Source: JBBQVS01 sp963792705
GTDB lineage: Bacteria; Chloroflexota; Ktedonobacteria; Ktedonobacterales; Ktedonobacteraceae
Assembly: GCA_963792705.1 (NCBI GenBank)
Contig: CAWBXD010000010.1
Location: 1-64,000, forward strand
DNA length: 64,000 nt
Direction: 5' to 3'
Under the pieces are notes generated by a model. That model searched no databases, had not been told where the DNA came from, and saw only the letters and a list, made by a program, of their open reading frames with translations. Every line of letters begins with the position of its first letter. The first letter of the stretch is position 1. Position numbers and translations under genes: made by a program. This document shows positions 60,940 to 64,000 of this stretch, piece by piece.

Positions 60940-62133
60940 ATGACCACTGCACTCATCTATGACCCTATCTTTTTGGAACATATCAATCCGTCGCACCACC
61001 CGGAAAAGCCTCAGCGTGTCCAACTAGCATATGAGGCACTTGAAGAACTGGGTTGGCTCACACGTGAAGGGTTGGTCCAACTCGCGCCACGTGCGGCAAC
61101 TGTAGATGAGTTGGCTGCGGTTCATGAGCGCGACTATATTCAAGATGTAGCCGATGCATCGCAGCAGATGGCTGAAGAGGAGGGCAAAGACGGTCATAAA
61201 ACAGCTTTTTTCGCCACCGATACCTACATCTCCGCGAAATCATACGAGGCAGCAACGAAGGCTGCGGGCGCGCCACTTACGGCTATTGATGCGATGATGA
61301 AAGGCGATATCAAGAACGCATATTGTCTTGTGCGTCCTCCTGGACATCATGCCCTACCGAATGATGCAATGGGCTTCTGCATCTTCAACAACGTAGCGGT
61401 TGCTGCTCGCTATGCCATTGACCATTATGGCCTTGAGCGTGTCATGATTATTGACTACGATGTACATCATGGCAATGGCACGCAGGACATGTTTTACAGC
61501 GACCCCCGTGTGCTCTACTTTTCTATACATCAAGCTCCCTTTTATCCAGGCACAGGTGCCTCCGACGAGTTAGGCGAGGGCGATGCAGTTGGTACAACAA
61601 TTAATGTGCCTCTGCCAGCAACATGTGGTTTTGATACCTATGAGGCAGTTTTTCGACAGGTGATGGCTCCTGCCGCTGACCGCTTCAATCCTCAACTTAT
61701 CCTGGTCTCGGCAGGCTATGATGCTCACTGGAAAGATGCTATTCCTGAAACAAGCCTGGGTACCAAGATGTATCTCTCTACGGCAGGTTTTTTCAGACTC
61801 AATGAAATTATTCTCAATCTTGCGGACTTGCTCTGTGATGGACGGCTGATTATGGTGCAAGAGGGTGGATACAATGTGCAGGCGACTGGTATGTGTGTCG
61901 CAACGAGCGTTAATCAGTTGTTGGGTGGCGATGCTGCGGTTGATAGCTTCGGTCCTCCGCCAGTGGACCCGATGCGTATTAATACCGATGTGTTGGTTGC
62001 GGAGTTGCGTCGTATTCATGGATTAACAGGGTATCGCATGCGTAATTTCAAGAAGCCAGATGTAGAGCGGTTGCGACGTGAGATGAAGGGACCGGATGCC
62101 ACGAATACTCCTCCCAACTCACAGAATGATTGA
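60940..62133 (+). CDS. Histone-deacetylase-family amidohydrolase, second copy
   Basis: A 397-residue class II-like HDAC family member: RPPGHHA (His136/137), DYDVHHGNGTQDMFY with zinc ligands Asp174 and His176, SAGYDAHWKDA with ligand Asp261, and a GGYN motif carrying the catalytic Tyr. It differs clearly from the AcuC domain at the left end and is closer to acetylpolyamine/HDAC10-like bacterial amidohydrolases. The ATG at 60940 follows AAAGGA; an earlier in-frame ATG at 60889 lies inside the terminator. A double-GNAT gene follows directly, so an acetylation/deacetylation pair is suggested. Confidence 0.9.
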   Translation: MTTALIYDPIFLEHINPSHHPEKPQRVQLAYEALEELGWLTREGLVQLAPRAATVDELAAVHERDYIQDVADASQQMAEEEGKDGHKTAFFATDTYISAKSYEAATKAAGAPLTAIDAMMKGDIKNAYCLVRPPGHHALPNDAMGFCIFNNVAVAARYAIDHYGLERVMIIDYDVHHGNGTQDMFYSDPRVLYFSIHQAPFYPGTGASDELGEGDAVGTTINVPLPATCGFDTYEAVFRQVMAPAADRFNPQLILVSAGYDAHWKDAIPETSLGTKMYLSTAGFFRLNEIILNLADLLCDGRLIMVQEGGYNVQATGMCVATSVNQLLGGDAAVDSFGPPPVDPMRINTDVLVAELRRIHGLTGYRMRNFKKPDVERLRREMKGPDATNTPPNSQND

Positions 62134-62150
62134 GAGGATGCGTACTACCT

Positions 62151-63044
62151 ATGCCAGCCACGCACCTGGATACCTATCAGATACGCGTGTTAACCGCGAA
62201 TGATATTCCTGCTGTCGAACGCCTACTAAATACTTCCGAGTATATATATCAACGCTTTACGCTAAATGAACTGCCCTTGTTGCTTAAGCACTATCCAGCA
62301 GTGGGCATGTTTAATGGTCCAACAATGCACAGCTTTTTGCTGGCACAAAGCGTCAATGGACCGACAGCATGGATTGGCGGTTTTGGGGTCAGTTGGACTG
62401 AAAGCAGTTACTATCTGGATATCCTGCTCAAATTGCTGGATATCCTCTCAAAACGCCTCATCGCGCAAGGGGTAAAGCATCTACACTATTCTGGTAATGA
62501 CACTGAACGTGATTGGCTACGCGATATTCTCTTAAAACATGGCTTCCTGCCTCATCGTCGTCTCTACTCTTATGATAAATACGACTACACCATACCCGCG
62601 CAAGGCAATCAACAGGTACTTGTCCGTCAGGTAAATATGAGAGGGAGATGGGGCAAGGCAGGGGATATGGCTGCGTTGTTAACTATTGAGCAAGCATGTT
62701 TTGAGGATTTATGGCGCTATGACGCCGATGGTTTTACCGATGTTGCTGCCACGCATCCGTATTTTGTAGTGGCAGAGCTACAAGGAAAAGTTGTGGGCTA
62801 TCAATTCAACGCACTCGATAGCGACTATGGCTATCTTGTGCGTATCGCCGTTCATCCTTCGGCAGAAGGCAAACAAATAGGGATACGCCTGATGGCCGAG
62901 GCGATACGCTTTTTTCAGAGTGAGCGTGTGACCCGTATCATGCTCAACTCGCAAGACAACAACACGCACGCCCACCGCCTCTACGAGTGGTTCGGTTTCG
63001 TGCGTATCGATCAAATGGGGTTTGTGTTGAGGAAGGTGTTGTAA
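62151..63044 (+). CDS. Double-GNAT acetyltransferase next to the deacetylase
   Basis: A 297-residue protein with two GNAT-like modules. The C-terminal one is canonical (LVRIAVHPSAEGKQIGIRLM with the acetyl-CoA loop, then IMLNSQDNNTHAHRLYEWFG) and the N-terminal one is degenerate. ATG at 62151 is chosen although GAGAGGA is rather far; a TTG at 62130 overlapping the deacetylase stop is also possible. Either way the two genes are co-transcribed. A terminator stem begins right after the stop. Confidence 0.8.
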   Translation: MPATHLDTYQIRVLTANDIPAVERLLNTSEYIYQRFTLNELPLLLKHYPAVGMFNGPTMHSFLLAQSVNGPTAWIGGFGVSWTESSYYLDILLKLLDILSKRLIAQGVKHLHYSGNDTERDWLRDILLKHGFLPHRRLYSYDKYDYTIPAQGNQQVLVRQVNMRGRWGKAGDMAALLTIEQACFEDLWRYDADGFTDVAATHPYFVVAELQGKVVGYQFNALDSDYGYLVRIAVHPSAEGKQIGIRLMAEAIRFFQSERVTRIMLNSQDNNTHAHRLYEWFGFVRIDQMGFVLRKVL

Positions 63045-63045
63045 T

Positions 63046-63087
63046 GGTAAGCCACCACATCTACTAAAGTAGACGTGGTGGCTTACC
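63046..63087. terminator. Terminator after the double-GNAT gene
   Basis: 63046-63065 pairs with 63068-63087 in 19 of 20 positions around a tight loop. Its right arm covers the stop and last codons of the convergent nucleotidyltransferase-like gene. Confidence 0.75.
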
Positions 63088-63696
63088 TCGTTCAATCAAG
63101 TATTGATCGAACTCATCCAACGTGCGTACTCCATGCTGTAGGACAGCATCATAGATATCAATACTGGAAACTTCTTGTCTATAAGAAGGCTGCTTCCACC
63201 ATACGTCCTTGATATGTAGAATAGCAAGACGTGTTTCAGGTGTAAGTTTCTGCTCCACCATAGTATGTATCGGTTCAGGACGAGTACCTTCTGCAAGCCA
63301 GAAGGAGATGTCAATTTTCCAGTCGGTTTCAGCTCCACTATCGTACAGCACCATAAAAAAATAGCGTTCGTCGTGTGGCAGACTCGTAGGATTGAAGGTG
63401 CCGCTTTCGTTAAGGTAACGTACCTGCTTGACGCGTGGATGTATCAACAAAGATGTTATGGCTTCATAAACACGTTCTATGCTCAATCCTGGACTTGAGA
63501 CCGATAGGTCAATATCGCGCCACGTCATTAATCCTAAGACAGAACTGCCATGTACTCTTACTATTCCTGCACTGCTTAATAAATTAACTAAATGCAGTTC
63601 TTTTATGATGGTTTGTGCCTCGTTTTGGAGCATATTCTGGCGTTGCAATAATTGCTCTGCTTTCGCTACATCTAGCATACTCTGCTCTATAGACAT
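63064..63696 (-). CDS. Nucleotidyltransferase-fold protein
   Basis: A 210-residue protein with a long N-terminal helix and a minimal nucleotidyltransferase motif VRVHGSSVLGLMTWRDIDLS (GSS-x8-DID) and a further acidic residue in DWKIDISFW. It resembles small DNA-polymerase-beta-like transferases, including kanamycin-type and MNT-like proteins, though no specific family was recognised. AGGAGG precedes the ATG at 63696. The substrate is unknown. Confidence 0.7.
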   Translation of the reverse strand: MSIEQSMLDVAKAEQLLQRQNMLQNEAQTIIKELHLVNLLSSAGIVRVHGSSVLGLMTWRDIDLSVSSPGLSIERVYEAITSLLIHPRVKQVRYLNESGTFNPTSLPHDERYFFMVLYDSGAETDWKIDISFWLAEGTRPEPIHTMVEQKLTPETRLAILHIKDVWWKQPSYRQEVSSIDIYDAVLQHGVRTLDEFDQYLIERGKPPRLL

Positions 63697-63781
63697 GAGA
63701 ACTCCTCCTAATACAACCACGGTATAACATCGCTCGTAAGTAGTAGTAAATTGTGTCCTGCGAAATGAACAGAGGTAGAAG

Positions 63782-63997
63782 ATGATTCGCTTCAGAAACT
63801 TTTGGACTTACAGCGTGGGCCTCGCTATCGCTTGGGTGATTGCTCTGATACTTATACTATTAATCCGAGGTAGTGAGCAAGCGCAACGCGCTCTGTTAGT
63901 CTTTTACGGCTACTGTATTGGCTGGGTGTCAACAACGATCGCCCGATACGTCTATCCACCACCAAAGCGTTGGGGGTCGAACAGCCATCAGGAGTGA
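63782..63997 (+). CDS. Small two-helix membrane protein
   Basis: A complete 71-residue frame: membrane helices at ~9-28 and ~38-56 separated by a basic/polar turn (RGSEQAQR), ending in a Pro/Lys/Arg-rich tail. It is similar in shape to many uncharacterised small membrane proteins. AGAGGTAGAAG lies upstream of the ATG. What follows is beyond the window. Confidence 0.55.
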   Translation: MIRFRNFWTYSVGLAIAWVIALILILLIRGSEQAQRALLVFYGYCIGWVSTTIARYVYPPPKRWGSNSHQE

Positions 63998-64000
63998 TAT

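Overview
The window reads as chromosomal DNA of a large-genome, moderate-GC bacterium, most likely a soil Ktedonobacteria-type member of Chloroflexota. The reasons are family content and not a phylogenetic marker: many GNAT acetyltransferases, luciferase-like flavin oxidoreductases including F420-type members, a large ATPase-TPR-LuxR regulator, Uma2, a C39-like membrane protein, an acu operon, numerous lipoproteins and short intergenic MITE-like repeats. There is no rRNA, prophage, transposase or CRISPR array. One tRNA (His) is present.

Left part (0-24 kb): an acuB / acuC-acuA operon in which deacetylase and acetyltransferase are one polypeptide; two lipoproteins; an orphan DNA methyltransferase; an L,D-transpeptidase convergent with a C39-like membrane protein; a nested repeat; a LuxR-type ATPase regulator; several small envelope proteins; a NarL-type two-component pair with a repeated operator-like motif; a DUF308 membrane protein with a permuted-papain-like tail; a CopA copper ATPase with a clear promoter and palindrome; a DEAD-box RNA helicase with a long leader; a leucine-rich-repeat protein.

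Middle (24-45 kb): an S51 peptidase-like gene downstream of a frameshifted DUF1786 gene; a Ni/Co permease and Fur-family regulator; then an operon of a cysteinyl-tRNA synthetase fused to a family-2 glycosyltransferase with a His-rich tail, a ThuA-Gfo/Idh/MocA fusion and a second S51 peptidase. Next come a CzrA/SmtB-type metal sensor with its promoter immediately against the start codon, a His-rich NicO-type transporter, and a short protein resembling the C-terminal (Cas11c-like) part of Csd1/Cas8c, overlapping a phospholipase C-like lipoprotein gene. A flavin monooxygenase plus FMN reductase, an ANT-like nucleotidyltransferase, an MFS exporter and MetY follow.

Right part (44-64 kb): F420-type oxidoreductases, a sugar-type oxidoreductase, GNATs, tRNA-His, nucleoside hydrolase, Uma2, then a tightly overlapped operon (pyrophosphate-type phosphofructokinase, phosphopentomutase, GNAT, phosphohexomutase) linking nucleoside/pentose phosphate and hexose phosphate metabolism. 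The end carries sucCD and a second histone-deacetylase-family gene followed by a double-GNAT gene. Near-perfect inverted-repeat terminators separate many transcription units, and a family of about 110-220 bp inverted repeats ending in GTAGGGACC occurs at four places, once nested.
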